This document shows, piece after piece, positions 50,272 through 59,399 of a stretch of 64,000 nt of DNA. Origin of the DNA: Ralstonia wenshanensis (GTDB taxonomy: Bacteria > Pseudomonadota > Gammaproteobacteria > Burkholderiales > Burkholderiaceae). Under the pieces are notes generated by a model. That model was not told the origin of the DNA, ran no database searches, and saw only the letters and a program-made list of their open reading frames with translations. The translations under genes and the position numbers were made by a program. Each line of letters begins with the position of its first letter. Position 1 is the first letter of the stretch. Location: positions 1,550,001 through 1,614,000 of the forward strand of contig NZ_CP076412.1 of assembly GCF_021173085.1 (NCBI RefSeq), in the 5' to 3' direction.

Positions 50272-51072
50272 ATGACTTCTGACGCGCATCTGCAATACAT
50301 CCTTCGCCTGGCCGACAACGCGCTCATCCTCGGCCAGCGCAACGCGGAATGGACGGGCCATGGCCCCGTGCTGGAAGAAGACATCGCGCTGTCCAACCTG
50401 AGTCTTGACCTGATCGGCCAGGCGCGGTTGCTCTACACGCGCGCGGGGCAGATCGAAGGCAGGCTTACCGGTACACCGCGCACCGAGGATGAGTACGCCT
50501 ACTGGCGTGCGGAGCCCGCTTTCCGCAATTACACGCTGCTGGAGCTGCCGCACGCAGGGCCGATGGTGGCGACCTCGGCAGCCGCGCGCGACTACGCTGT
50601 CACCATCGTCCGCCACTTCCTGTACGCGGCATTGATGGTGCCGCTTTGGGAAGCGTTGACGCGTTCGACCGACACTGAACTGGCCGCCATTGCCGCCAAA
50701 TCGGTGAAGGAGATGCGTTACCACCTCGCCCATACGCGTGATTGGCTCGTGCGCTTCGGTGATGGCACCGATGAGTCGCATGCGCGGGCCCAAGCCGCGC
50801 TCGATTGGCTGATGCCATACACCAACGAAGTCTTCGCCACGGACGATGTTGAAACTGCCGTGGCCGAGGCCGGCATTGGCGTGCGCCCGGCAGACCTGCG
50901 TGACGTATGGGAAGCCACCGTGCGTGACGCGCTGGATGAGGCGACGCTGCGTTGGCCGGAGCCTGGCCCGTATGTCAGCACTGGCAAGCACGGCGTGCAT
51001 TCCGAACATATGGGCTATCTGCTGGCCGAGATGCAGGGGCTGGCGCGCCAGTTCCCGGGGGCATCGTGGTAA
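50272..51072 (+). CDS. paaC: 1,2-phenylacetyl-CoA epoxidase subunit PaaC
   Basis: 266 residues from ATG 50272 (a GTG three bases earlier is possible). Ferritin-like fold without a complete iron site: YILRLADNALILGQRNAEWTGHGPVLEEDIALSNLSLDLIGQARLL, and the helix pair VKEMRYHLAHTRDWLVRFGDGT. PaaC is the structural partner of PaaA. Its stop overlaps the GTG of paaD. Confidence 0.95.
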   Translation: MTSDAHLQYILRLADNALILGQRNAEWTGHGPVLEEDIALSNLSLDLIGQARLLYTRAGQIEGRLTGTPRTEDEYAYWRAEPAFRNYTLLELPHAGPMVATSAAARDYAVTIVRHFLYAALMVPLWEALTRSTDTELAAIAAKSVKEMRYHLAHTRDWLVRFGDGTDESHARAQAALDWLMPYTNEVFATDDVETAVAEAGIGVRPADLRDVWEATVRDALDEATLRWPEPGPYVSTGKHGVHSEHMGYLLAEMQGLARQFPGASW

Positions 51073-51578
51073 GCGAGCGGTTGGCCCGCGCACGTATCGC
51101 GCTGGAGGCCGTCACCGACCCGGAGATTCCCGTGGTGACGATTGCCGAGCTTGGCATCCTGCGCGATGTGCAGCTCGACGAGGCCGGCACACTGGTGGCG
51201 ACGATCACGCCTACGTATTCCGGCTGCCCCGCCATGGAGCAAATTGCCGATGATGTGAGTCGTGCGTTGCAGGCGGCAGACGTGGGTGCGTATCGCGTGC
51301 GCTCGGTGCTGTCGCCGGCATGGACGACCGATTGGATTACGACTGAAGGGCGCCGCAAGCTGCGCGACTTTGGTATTGCGCCGCCGGCACATGTGACCGA
51401 AGCGGATGGTGCACGCCCGATTCGTCTTACTCGCCCAACGCAGGCCGAGCACATCGCCTGCCCGCAATGCGGATCGCACGATACGGTACTCATCTCCGCC
51501 TTCGGTTCGACAGCTTGCAAGGCGCTGTACCGCTGCCGTGTGTGTCGCGAGCCGTTCGACTATTTCAAGCCCTACTAA
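51066..51578 (+). CDS. paaD: Phenylacetyl-CoA epoxidase maturation factor PaaD
   Basis: 170 residues from a GTG at 51066 that lies inside the end of paaC. The MIP18/DUF59 fold is seen in LEAVTDPEIPVVTIAELGILRDV and TITPTYSGCPAMEQIADDV; the C-terminus carries cysteine pairs (ACPQCGS and RCRVCREPF). PaaD helps assemble the iron-sulfur or di-iron cofactors of the epoxidase. A longer upstream frame through paaC is out of register with paaC and not real. Confidence 0.94.
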   Translation: MVSERLARARIALEAVTDPEIPVVTIAELGILRDVQLDEAGTLVATITPTYSGCPAMEQIADDVSRALQAADVGAYRVRSVLSPAWTTDWITTEGRRKLRDFGIAPPAHVTEADGARPIRLTRPTQAEHIACPQCGSHDTVLISAFGSTACKALYRCRVCREPFDYFKPY

Positions 51579-51598
51579 GCCCCCTGAGCGCGATCGCC

Positions 51599-52699
51599 AT
51601 GACTCCGCAATTCCACCCCTTGCGTGTTGCCGAAGTGCGCGGCGAGACGGCCGATACGATTTCCGTGCGCTTTGACGTGCCGAACGATCTGCGTAGCGCA
51701 TACCGCTTTACGCAAGGCCAGTTCCTGACGCTGCGCGTACCGCCGGGTCAACTGCCCGGACACGAAGAACTGCGGCGCTCGTATTCCATCTGCTGCGCCG
51801 TACAGGACTATGACGCGCACGGTGAGTTGCGTGTGGCAGTCAAGCGTGTCGATGCGGGGGTCTTCTCCAACCACTTGCACGACCGCATCCGCGTGGGCCA
51901 GACGCTCGATGTGCTGCCGCCAGACGGCCGCTTCTACGTGCCGCTTGCAGCCGACAGCGCCCGCCACTACGTGGCCTTTGCGGCTGGCAGCGGCATCACG
52001 CCCATCCTCTCGCTCATCAAGACGACGCTGGCGGCGGAGCCGCAGAGCCGCTTCACGCTGGTCTATGGCAATCGCAGCGTCGACAGCATCATCTTTGGCG
52101 AAGCGCTCGAAGATTTGAAAGACCGCTACCTCGATCGCTTCGCCCTGTATCACGTGTTGTCGCGGCAGGCGCAGGAGATCGCGCTGTTCAACGGGCGGCT
52201 CGATGGCGTGAAGGTGCGCGCTTTTCTGGACACGCTGATCCCGCCCGACGATATCGATGCTGCTTTCATCTGTGGCCCGTCGACGATGATCGATGCGGTG
52301 GAGGCGGCGCTGCTCGAGCGCGGTGTGCCGCGCGAGCGCGTGCATGCCGAGCGCTTTGGCGTGCCGGTGGGCGATGCGACGGCGGCGGCCAAGCCGCGCA
52401 AGCATGCCGCCGTGGCGGGCGATGTCGCGCTCACCGTTGTGCTCGATGGCAAATCGCACGAGGTGCCGATGGCGGGCGACGCCAAGGTGCTGGACAGTGC
52501 GTTGAGTGCGGGGCTGGATCTGCCCTATGCGTGCAAGGGCGGCGTGTGCTGCACGTGCCGTGCCAAGGTGCTGGAAGGCCGTGTGGAGATGGACAAGAAC
52601 TTCACCCTGGAAGACTGGGAGATCCAGCAGGGGTTTGTGCTGACCTGCCAGGCGCGGCCGCTCACGCAGCGCGTGGTGGTCAGCTATGACGAGCGTTGA
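51599..52699 (+). CDS. paaE: Phenylacetyl-CoA epoxidase reductase PaaE
   Basis: 366 residues from ATG 51599. The ferredoxin-NADP reductase-like part holds FTQGQFLTLRVPPG and RRSYSICCAV (FAD) and AAGSGITPILSLI and YGNRSVDSIIF (NADPH). The C-terminal plant-type 2Fe-2S domain holds LPYACKGGVCCTCRAKVLEG and a final Cys in VLTCQARPL. It transfers electrons from NADPH to PaaA. Last gene of the operon, 20 bp after paaD, convergent with the TetR gene at 52703. Confidence 0.95.
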   Translation: MTPQFHPLRVAEVRGETADTISVRFDVPNDLRSAYRFTQGQFLTLRVPPGQLPGHEELRRSYSICCAVQDYDAHGELRVAVKRVDAGVFSNHLHDRIRVGQTLDVLPPDGRFYVPLAADSARHYVAFAAGSGITPILSLIKTTLAAEPQSRFTLVYGNRSVDSIIFGEALEDLKDRYLDRFALYHVLSRQAQEIALFNGRLDGVKVRAFLDTLIPPDDIDAAFICGPSTMIDAVEAALLERGVPRERVHAERFGVPVGDATAAAKPRKHAAVAGDVALTVVLDGKSHEVPMAGDAKVLDSALSAGLDLPYACKGGVCCTCRAKVLEGRVEMDKNFTLEDWEIQQGFVLTCQARPLTQRVVVSYDER

Positions 52700-52702
52700 A
52701 CG

Positions 52703-53332
52703 TCAGCCTTTCGTGCCGCTCGGGCCAGCTAGCCCGCCCAGGCCGTTCTCCAGCATGTCGATCACCATTTCCGCATAGCCTTCGTACGAGAGCGGTCCGT
52801 CAGGTTTGAGCCAGGTGAACGTCCAGTTCATCATGCCGAAGAGCATCATCGTGATGGGCGTTCGGTTGGCTTCATCCACCTTGTTCGGGTAGGCGGCACC
52901 AAGTTGCCGCCCCACGGCTGCCACCACGTCCCGCTCGCGCGCGAGCACGATGTCGCGCTGTTCCGGCGCCAGGTATTTCACATCATTGAGCAAGGCCACA
53001 TGCCGCGTGCGCGACGTGGCGTACTCGGCCAAAAACGTGCGGATCAGCAAATGCAATGTGGCGCGTGCCGAGAGCTTGGCATGGCGCGCGTCGCTCTCGG
53101 CGCGTTCAACCAGATCGGCCAGCCGGCGCGTGTAGCGGTCGAGCAGGTCGAAGAGGATAGCTTCCTTGCCTTCGTAGTAGTGATACAGGCGCGATTTCGA
53201 GCCGCCGCACGCAGCGGCAAGCTGGTTCATCGACACGCTCGGGTAGCTGTCGGCCGCAAAGGCTTCGGCGGCGGTGTCGAGCACGCTTTCGCGGCGTAGC
53301 TCGAATTCGTCTTCGTTCTTGACGCGGGACAT
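52703..53332 (-). CDS. paaR: TetR-family regulator, probable PaaR
   Basis: 209 residues from ATG 53332 (a GTG/ATG four codons upstream is possible). DNA-binding domain: RRESVLDTAAEAFAADSYPSVSMNQLAAACGGSKSRLYHYYEGKEAILFDLLDRYTRRL. The C-terminal domain (MLFGMMNWTFTWLKPDGPLS) is the PaaR/TetR_C pattern. It is convergent with paaE and very likely represses the paa promoter until phenylacetyl-CoA binds, as in other betaproteobacteria. Symbol assigned from this context. Confidence 0.8.
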   Translation of the reverse strand: MSRVKNEDEFELRRESVLDTAAEAFAADSYPSVSMNQLAAACGGSKSRLYHYYEGKEAILFDLLDRYTRRLADLVERAESDARHAKLSARATLHLLIRTFLAEYATSRTRHVALLNDVKYLAPEQRDIVLARERDVVAAVGRQLGAAYPNKVDEANRTPITMMLFGMMNWTFTWLKPDGPLSYEGYAEMVIDMLENGLGGLAGPSGTKG

Positions 53333-53396
53333 GGCTGGCGGCACATCGGTTGGATGGCCGCCATGTTAACCGGCTGCGTTGCCGCGTGTCGATGTA

Positions 53397-54212
53397 TCAA
53401 ACAGTTTCGAGCACGCCCAGGAAATCCAGCACGGCTTCAAGGAACGCGTCCGGCAACTCCACGTTGGCAAGGTGCACGGTGTCCAGCATGTGCAGTTGCG
53501 CTCCTGGAATAGCGGCGGCAATTTCCTCGCCATGGCGGGCAGACGTCACGGTGTCGTGCTGACCGGCAATGACGAGCGTCGGATGCGTGATCAGCGTGAT
53601 TGTGCGGCGCAGGTCGGCATCGCGCACCGCCGTCCACCCGCCGATGATGCCCTCGCGCGGCGTGGCCAGCAGCGTGCGGCGGAATGGGTCAACGGCAGGA
53701 TCATTCGACTCCAGCATGCGCGCCGGAAACCAGTTGCGCAGGAATGTTTCGGTAGCTGCCTGCATGTCGGGCGCTTGCCGAAGTTCAGCAATGGCGTGAT
53801 CGAAATACTGCGTCGGACCGATGTGCGCGGCGGTGTTGGAGAGGATCAGCCGGTCGATGCGCTCCGGCACATGAATCGCCAGCCATTGCGCCACGATGCC
53901 GCCCAGCGACAACCCCAGCATATGCACACGCTGGATGCCCAGCGCATCGAGCAGTTCCACCACGTCACGACCGAGACGATCCATCGAATATGCGCCGGCC
54001 GGTGCATCCGAAGCGCCATGACCGCGCGCGTCGTAGCGCAGCACGTGAAAGTGCTCGGCCAGGCGCGGCACGCTCACGTCCCACATGTGCAGGTCGGTGC
54101 CGATGGAATTGGACAGCAGCAGGACGGGCTTGCCCGCCGCGCCGTCGAAGCGATAGGCAATGCGTGTGCCGTCACCGGTGGTGATGAACGAGAGGTCGTT
54201 TCGGGTGGTCAC
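53397..54212 (-). CDS. pcaD: 3-oxoadipate enol-lactonase-like alpha/beta hydrolase
   Basis: 271 residues. DGTRIAYRFDGAAGKPVLLLSNSIGTDLHMW, YDARGHGASD, and the Ser nucleophile in LGLSLGGIVAQWLA are the PcaD hallmarks; Asp and His of the triad are in IAGQHDTVTS and LDTVHLANVELP. PcaD converts 3-oxoadipate enol-lactone to 3-oxoadipate in the protocatechuate/catechol branch. It stands alone with the LysR at 54324 divergent, so the assigned substrate remains an inference. Confidence 0.75.
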   Translation of the reverse strand: MTTRNDLSFITTGDGTRIAYRFDGAAGKPVLLLSNSIGTDLHMWDVSVPRLAEHFHVLRYDARGHGASDAPAGAYSMDRLGRDVVELLDALGIQRVHMLGLSLGGIVAQWLAIHVPERIDRLILSNTAAHIGPTQYFDHAIAELRQAPDMQAATETFLRNWFPARMLESNDPAVDPFRRTLLATPREGIIGGWTAVRDADLRRTITLITHPTLVIAGQHDTVTSARHGEEIAAAIPGAQLHMLDTVHLANVELPDAFLEAVLDFLGVLETV

Positions 54213-54323
54213 GATGGGCTCCTGAGAAAGACGGTTGAAACGATTGGGATGTCGTCATCCTAGAAGCCGATGAGGTTCGTGGATACTATGAAGTTCTGAC
54301 GAACTTTGTAGGTTTTGCCGACA

Positions 54324-55274
54324 ATGCAGAACTTCACGCTTCACGAGCTGCAGTGCTTCGATGCGGTGGTGACGGGCGGCAGTTTTCAGGCGGCCGCCGA
54401 CCGGCTGCATCGTTCGCACCCTTCCGTGTTTGCGGCGGTCGCCAAGCTGGAGGGGCAATTGGGTTTGAGCCTGCTAGACCGCAGCGGCTATCGCGTGCGC
54501 TTGACGGAGGCGGGGCGATCGTTCCACCGCAAGGTGCAGTCCGTGCTGCGCGAAAGCGATGAACTGCGAACCCATGCAAAGCAGCTGGCGATGGGCGAGG
54601 AAGCCGAGCTACGCGTGGTGCTGGGTGACCTGTGCCCGCTGCAGCCCGTGCTGGCATTGCTCAGCCAGTTCTTCGGTCAGTGCCCGCAGACGCGTCTGCA
54701 ATTGCAGTTTGAGGCCGTCACCGGACCGTGGGAGCGCTTGCTGGAAGACGACACCGACCTGATCGTCCACCGCGTGTCGAAAGAGGATGTGCGCATGGAG
54801 TGGATCGACCTGGGCAAGATCGCCATGGTGCCGGTGGTGGCGCCGGGCTTTCTCCCGTTTCCCATCACATCGGCAGTGACGCCACAGCAGATGCAGCGCT
54901 TCATGCAGTGCGTCATCAATGATTCGGCGCGGAACCCACCGGAGCAATCCCACTACGTCATCGAAGGGGCGCCGCAGTGCGCCGTGCCCGATCAGTTGAT
55001 GAAGAAAGAGCTGATCCTCCACGGCATGGCGTGGGGGCATCTGCCGCGGTTCCTGATCGATGCGGAATTGCGCGAAGGGACATTGCTGTCGATTGCGGGG
55101 CGGCATTTTCCTGGCATGGTGCAGGAGCTGGCGGTTGCACGACGGCGGGATCAGCCGCACGGGCCCGTCGCCAATCGGCTGTGGGATTTTCTTGGCGACC
55201 ACGCACCGTTGCTCAAGCCGTCGTTGGGGCGCATGCCCCGTCAGGCGGGGGCGGCCGCCAGAAAACGTGCGTAA
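54324..55274 (+). CDS. LysR-family transcriptional regulator
   Basis: 316 residues from ATG 54324 (a TTG nine bases earlier is possible). The N-terminal domain reads LHELQCFDAVVTGGSFQAAADRLHRSHPSVFAAVAKLEGQLGLSLLDRSGYRVRLTEAG. The C-terminal substrate-binding domain is typical. It is divergent from the enol-lactonase gene and probably regulates it. Confidence 0.88.
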   Translation: MQNFTLHELQCFDAVVTGGSFQAAADRLHRSHPSVFAAVAKLEGQLGLSLLDRSGYRVRLTEAGRSFHRKVQSVLRESDELRTHAKQLAMGEEAELRVVLGDLCPLQPVLALLSQFFGQCPQTRLQLQFEAVTGPWERLLEDDTDLIVHRVSKEDVRMEWIDLGKIAMVPVVAPGFLPFPITSAVTPQQMQRFMQCVINDSARNPPEQSHYVIEGAPQCAVPDQLMKKELILHGMAWGHLPRFLIDAELREGTLLSIAGRHFPGMVQELAVARRRDQPHGPVANRLWDFLGDHAPLLKPSLGRMPRQAGAAARKRA

Positions 55275-55405
55275 TCCCGCGCCTTGCCGGCTCCTTCATG
55301 CCTTGGCAGGCATGTCATCTAGTCGACTTGGCGGAGTGCCCGCCGCGCGGTTCCGGACTATAACCATTCATACCCAAGCATCCTCTTGGGCAAAGGTGGT
55401 GAACG

Positions 55406-56224
55406 ATGGCTGCGCATGGCACCGATCAGGTCTTCTCCGGTTCGATTCCCGAGCTGTATGACACGCTGCTGGTCCCGTTGATCTTCGAGCCCTATGCGGT
55501 GGACATGGCTGCGCGGGCGGCGGCATGTCAGCCGAAGCGCGTGCTGGAAGTTGCCGCAGGTACCGGAGCAGTGACGCGCGCACTGGCGCGTGCACTACCC
55601 GCAACCACGGAGATTGTCGCAACCGACCTGAACCCGCCCATGCTCGATCGCGCGGCCGCCGTGGGCACGGACCGGCCCGTGACATGGCAGCAGGCCGACG
55701 CCCAGCAACTGCCATTTGCCGACGGCTCTTTCGATCTGGTGATCTGCCAGTTTGGCGCGATGTTCTTCCCCGACCGCCCCAAGGCCTTTGCTGAGGCGCG
55801 TCGTGTGCTGACACCGGGCGGCAAGCTGCTCTTGAGCGTGTGGGGCCGGATTGAAGACAACGACTTTGCAAATGTGGTGACGAAGGCGCTGGTGCAGCGC
55901 TTTCCCGAGAATCCGCCCATGTTTCTGGCGCGCACGCCGCATGGCCATTACGACCCGGCGCCGATTCAAGCCGACGCCCGTGCGGGCGGTTTTACCGCAG
56001 ACGTCATGTACGACGTTGTTGCAGCGCGCAGCCGGGCAGAGACGGCACGCGGGGTGGCCATCGCCTATTGCCAGGGCACACCGGTGCGCGGCGAACTGGA
56101 GGCATTCGGCCCCGATGCACTGACCGACGCCACCGAAGTATGTACCGATGCATTGACGGCGCAGTTCGGCGCGGGCCCAGTCGAGGGCAAGATCCAGGCG
56201 TTGATGTTCAGCGTGACTGCTTGA
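55406..56224 (+). CDS. Class I SAM-dependent methyltransferase
   Basis: 272 residues. The SAM-binding motif I is VLEVAAGTGAVTRALARAL; ATDLNPPMLDRAA and FDLVICQFGAMFFPDRPKAFAEARRVLTPGGKLLLSVWG are motifs II-III of the UbiE/Mmc-type methyltransferases. The start has no strong ribosome site but the fold begins immediately. The substrate is unknown; no neighbouring gene defines a pathway. Confidence 0.85.
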   Translation: MAAHGTDQVFSGSIPELYDTLLVPLIFEPYAVDMAARAAACQPKRVLEVAAGTGAVTRALARALPATTEIVATDLNPPMLDRAAAVGTDRPVTWQQADAQQLPFADGSFDLVICQFGAMFFPDRPKAFAEARRVLTPGGKLLLSVWGRIEDNDFANVVTKALVQRFPENPPMFLARTPHGHYDPAPIQADARAGGFTADVMYDVVAARSRAETARGVAIAYCQGTPVRGELEAFGPDALTDATEVCTDALTAQFGAGPVEGKIQALMFSVTA

Positions 56225-56287
56225 GGGGAGCTGCTAGCGGCATCGGCATCGCGTTACGCATCGCAGGTGGTGCGGAGGCGTCGCAGC

Positions 56288-57415
56288 TCAAGATTCTTGT
56301 TGGCCCAGGCGCATACGCGAGGCGTGTCGACGGTTGCGCATCCAGTCGACGGCGCGCCGGCCCAGGGCGATGGACGGTCGCTCGACATAGCGATGCAGCA
56401 GCATGGCCAACACCAGCGTGAGCGCAAGGTTGACGGTAAACAGCATCAACTGCGTGCCGATCCATTCCGGCGCCAGCCTGCCTACCAGTCGGTGCGTGGC
56501 TTCGATCACGCTCGGGTGCACGAGGTAGAGCGCGTATGACAGCTCACCCAGCCAAACGGCGACGCGCGGCACGCGAAGCTCGCCGCAGTGCTCCATGGCC
56601 ACCATGCCGATCAGCAAAGCGCCTGCGGGCAGCCCGCGGGCGAGCAGATCGAACTTGGGAACAGGGCCAACGACCGATATCTCGAACGTCGCCACGCCCA
56701 CCGCCATCAGTACCCGCGCGAAGGCCGGGGTGAGACGATGCCGATGCGCTGCATACAGCCACGCCAGCCCCGCGCCCAGCAGAAACTCCAGCACAAGCGG
56801 GTTGGCTGCCATGGCCTGCAGCGGTGTGGCCCAGTCGTACAGTGCTTCCGGGTTGCGCTGCACGGCCCCGCTATGCCAGAACGGCACGATGATCGTGGTC
56901 GTGAATAGCGCCAGCGTCACCAGCCCCAGCGCACGCCGGCCGAACAGCGCAAGCCCCACCGCGCACAGCCCATAGAAGAACACCTCGTAGTTGAGCGACC
57001 AGCCCACATACAGTGCCGGATACCCGAAGTACGGTGCATCCACATTGGCCTGCGGCACAAACGCGAGCGACGTGAGCAAAACGCCCGCCGACACCGGGTT
57101 GAGCCACGTGGAATGCAGCACCGACATCAACCAGTAAGGCGGCGCCAGCCGGAATGCACGCTTGACGAGAAATTCGCCGGCCGGCTCAGGCCCCTTCGGG
57201 CCAAGAATGGCGACCCACGCAATGATGAAACCGCTGATGACGAAGAACACATCCACCCCTACATGACCGCGCTTGATCACATGTGTGGTCAGCCACGCAA
57301 GGGCAGGGATGTCGGTGTGGGCCAGGGCCAGCCCGGAGTGGAACACCACCACATACAGCGCGGCAAAGCCCCGCAGCGCCTGAATGCTGAGAAGGGAAGA
57401 CGGAGAACGGTTCAC
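56288..57415 (-). CDS. Acyltransferase 3 family (OafA/YrhL-like) membrane protein
   Basis: 375 residues from a GTG at 57415; the TTG used eight codons earlier is less likely. About 10 membrane helices. The start SIQALRGFAALYVVVFHSGLAL with the catalytic His, then GHVGVDVFFVISGFIIAW, identify the acyltransferase-3 family, which transfers acyl groups to surface polysaccharide or other extracytoplasmic acceptors. The acceptor is unknown. No capsule or LPS genes are adjacent. Confidence 0.85.
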   Translation of the reverse strand: MNRSPSSLLSIQALRGFAALYVVVFHSGLALAHTDIPALAWLTTHVIKRGHVGVDVFFVISGFIIAWVAILGPKGPEPAGEFLVKRAFRLAPPYWLMSVLHSTWLNPVSAGVLLTSLAFVPQANVDAPYFGYPALYVGWSLNYEVFFYGLCAVGLALFGRRALGLVTLALFTTTIIVPFWHSGAVQRNPEALYDWATPLQAMAANPLVLEFLLGAGLAWLYAAHRHRLTPAFARVLMAVGVATFEISVVGPVPKFDLLARGLPAGALLIGMVAMEHCGELRVPRVAVWLGELSYALYLVHPSVIEATHRLVGRLAPEWIGTQLMLFTVNLALTLVLAMLLHRYVERPSIALGRRAVDWMRNRRHASRMRLGQQES

Positions 57416-57504
57416 GCAGGATGGACGGCTGCAGCGCAATCAAGGTTCCGCCGCGGTCGTGTTGTCGACAAGCCAATCTGCGTAGCAAGCAGCGTGCCGC
57501 GGTG

Positions 57505-58788
57505 TTACTCCGGGGACGCGCACTTGGCTGCGCGCTCCAGCAAAAGCGCGCGTTCCTGCCGATTGTGTGCGAGTGCAGCAGCGCGCTCGTACTCCACGCG
57601 GGCTTCCTCCATGCGGTTGAGGCGCGCAAGAAAATCGGCGCGTACGCTGGGCAGCAGGTGATAGCAGCGCAACGCCGGTTCGGCGAGCAGCGTATCGACG
57701 ATGTCGAGGCCGGCTTGCGGCCCATACGCCATGGCCACAGCAACGGCACGGTTGAGTTCGACGACGGGCGAGGGCGAGAGCTGGGCGAGCGCGTCGTACA
57801 GTGCGGCAATGCGTGTCCAGTCGGTTTGTTCGGCGGTGCGCGCGCTTGCATGGCATGCCGCAATGGCCGCTTGCAGCCCATAAGGGCCAAGCCCGCGCCC
57901 GCAGGCTTCGGCTTGTGCAAGCGCCGCAAAGCCACGCTGGATAAGCAGGTAATCCCAACGGCTGCGGTCCTGCTCCATCAGGAGGATGGGCTGGCCGCCG
58001 GGGCCCACGCGTGCACGCAGGCGCGAGGCCTGAAGCTCCATCAGCGCAAGCAGGCCAAGCACTTCCGGCTCGCCTGGCATGAGCCCCGCCAGGATGCGGC
58101 CCAGGCGCTGCGCCTCTTCACACAGCGTGGGGCGCGTCCAGTCGTCACCGGCGGTGGCGGCATAGCCTTCGTTGAAGACGAGATAGATCACCTGCAGCAC
58201 GGCCGAAAGCCGCTCGGGTAACGCTTCGGGCTCGGGCAGCTCGAACGGCACGTGTGCTGCAGAGAGCGTCTTCTTGGCGCGCACAATGCGCTGCGCCACC
58301 GTGGGTTCCGGCACCAGAAAGGCGCGGGCGATCTCGTGTGTGGTCAGCCCGCCAAGCAGTCGTAGTGTGAGCGCCACGCGGGCTTCGTGCGGCAGCACCG
58401 GATGGCAAGAGATGAAGGCCAGCCGCAGCAGATCGTCGCCGATGGCCTCTTCGCGCGCTGTTTCGGCATCGGCCTCGGCTAGCTCCTGTTCGATCTCAAG
58501 CTCGATGGCAAGCAGCGCATGTTTTTGCTCCGCCAGCGTGTGATGGCGCAGCCGGTCAATGGCGCGGTGTTTGGCGGTGGCAGTAAGCCAGGCGGCCGGA
58601 TTGTCGGGGATACCGGATGCAGGCCACTGCTCCAGGGCCGCGACCAGCGCATCCTGCGCCAGTTCTTCGGCCAGCCCCACGTCGCGCAACAGGCGTGCAA
58701 GCCCGGCAATGATCCTGGCCGATTCGATGCGCCACACCGCATCGATGGTGCGGTGGATGGCGAGTGCATCGGGCGTCGAACCGGCCAT
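57505..58788 (-). CDS. ECF sigma factor with C-terminal TPR-like extension (ECF42-type)
   Basis: 427 residues. Region 2: ARIIAGLARLLRDVGLAEELAQDALVAALEQWP and NPAAWLTATAKHRAIDRLRHH. Region 4: LRLLGGLTTHEIARAFLVPEPTVAQRIVRAKK. The ~200-residue C-terminal extension (YLVFNEGYAATAGDDWTR, then AALAHNRQERALLLERAA) is the helical repeat domain of ECF42/SigJ-like sigma factors. These have no anti-sigma factor and pair with a DGPF protein, which is the gene immediately upstream in transcription order (58810). The two are probably one leftward operon. Confidence 0.88.
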   Translation of the reverse strand: MAGSTPDALAIHRTIDAVWRIESARIIAGLARLLRDVGLAEELAQDALVAALEQWPASGIPDNPAAWLTATAKHRAIDRLRHHTLAEQKHALLAIELEIEQELAEADAETAREEAIGDDLLRLAFISCHPVLPHEARVALTLRLLGGLTTHEIARAFLVPEPTVAQRIVRAKKTLSAAHVPFELPEPEALPERLSAVLQVIYLVFNEGYAATAGDDWTRPTLCEEAQRLGRILAGLMPGEPEVLGLLALMELQASRLRARVGPGGQPILLMEQDRSRWDYLLIQRGFAALAQAEACGRGLGPYGLQAAIAACHASARTAEQTDWTRIAALYDALAQLSPSPVVELNRAVAVAMAYGPQAGLDIVDTLLAEPALRCYHLLPSVRADFLARLNRMEEARVEYERAAALAHNRQERALLLERAAKCASPE

Positions 58789-58809
58789 GACGGTGCCGCT
58801 TATTGCTGC

Positions 58810-59241
58810 CTATTGCTGCCTGGCCGCCAGTTCTGCGCGCAGGCGGTCTTCGCGCTCGCGGGCTTCGGGGGTGAACTCCGCACCAAAATCTTCCGCTTCA
58901 AACACGCGCCGGATTTCCAGCCGCACGTTGCCGCCGGCATCCAGTGCGGGCCAGCGCTTGACCCACTCCAGTGCTTCTTCTTCCGACTTGACCTGCAACA
59001 TGGTGTAGCCGGCGATCAGCTCCTTCGCTTCGGCAAACGGGCCATCGATCACGGTCGGCTTGCCATGCTTGAATTCCACGCGTGCGCCGCGCGAGCTGGG
59101 ATGCAGCCCTTCGCCGCCCAGCAGCACGCCTGCCTTGGCCAAGTCTTCCATGTACTTGCCCATGGCGGTGAGCAGTTCTTCGCTTGGCATGACGGCGGCT
59201 TCGGTGTCTTTGTCGGCCAGACGCAGAATCATGAATCGCAT
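58810..59241 (-). CDS. DGPF/YCII-domain protein, partner of the ECF sigma factor
   Basis: 143 residues. MRFMILRLADKDTEAA...MPSEELLTAMGKYMEDLAKAGVLLGGEGLHPSSRGARVEF and the name-giving DGPFAEAKELIAGY identify the DGPF group of the YCII fold. The usual Asp-His pair of YciI dehydratase-like proteins is not evident. It lies 21 bp upstream of the ECF42 sigma gene. Its role in signalling is unresolved. Confidence 0.9.
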   Translation of the reverse strand: MRFMILRLADKDTEAAVMPSEELLTAMGKYMEDLAKAGVLLGGEGLHPSSRGARVEFKHGKPTVIDGPFAEAKELIAGYTMLQVKSEEEALEWVKRWPALDAGGNVRLEIRRVFEAEDFGAEFTPEAREREDRLRAELAARQQ

Positions 59242-59399
59242 GGTGCTTCTCCTTCGGTTCGATTGGGTTGGAGGCGACGGATGATGTTCGCGCCTCTACT
59301 TGCACGTCGAATGAAGGGTGGGCGGAATCGACAGACCTGGCAAGCGAAAATGTAACAATATGTAACGGTGGCGATGCCTGACGAGCGCGCCACTGCCGT

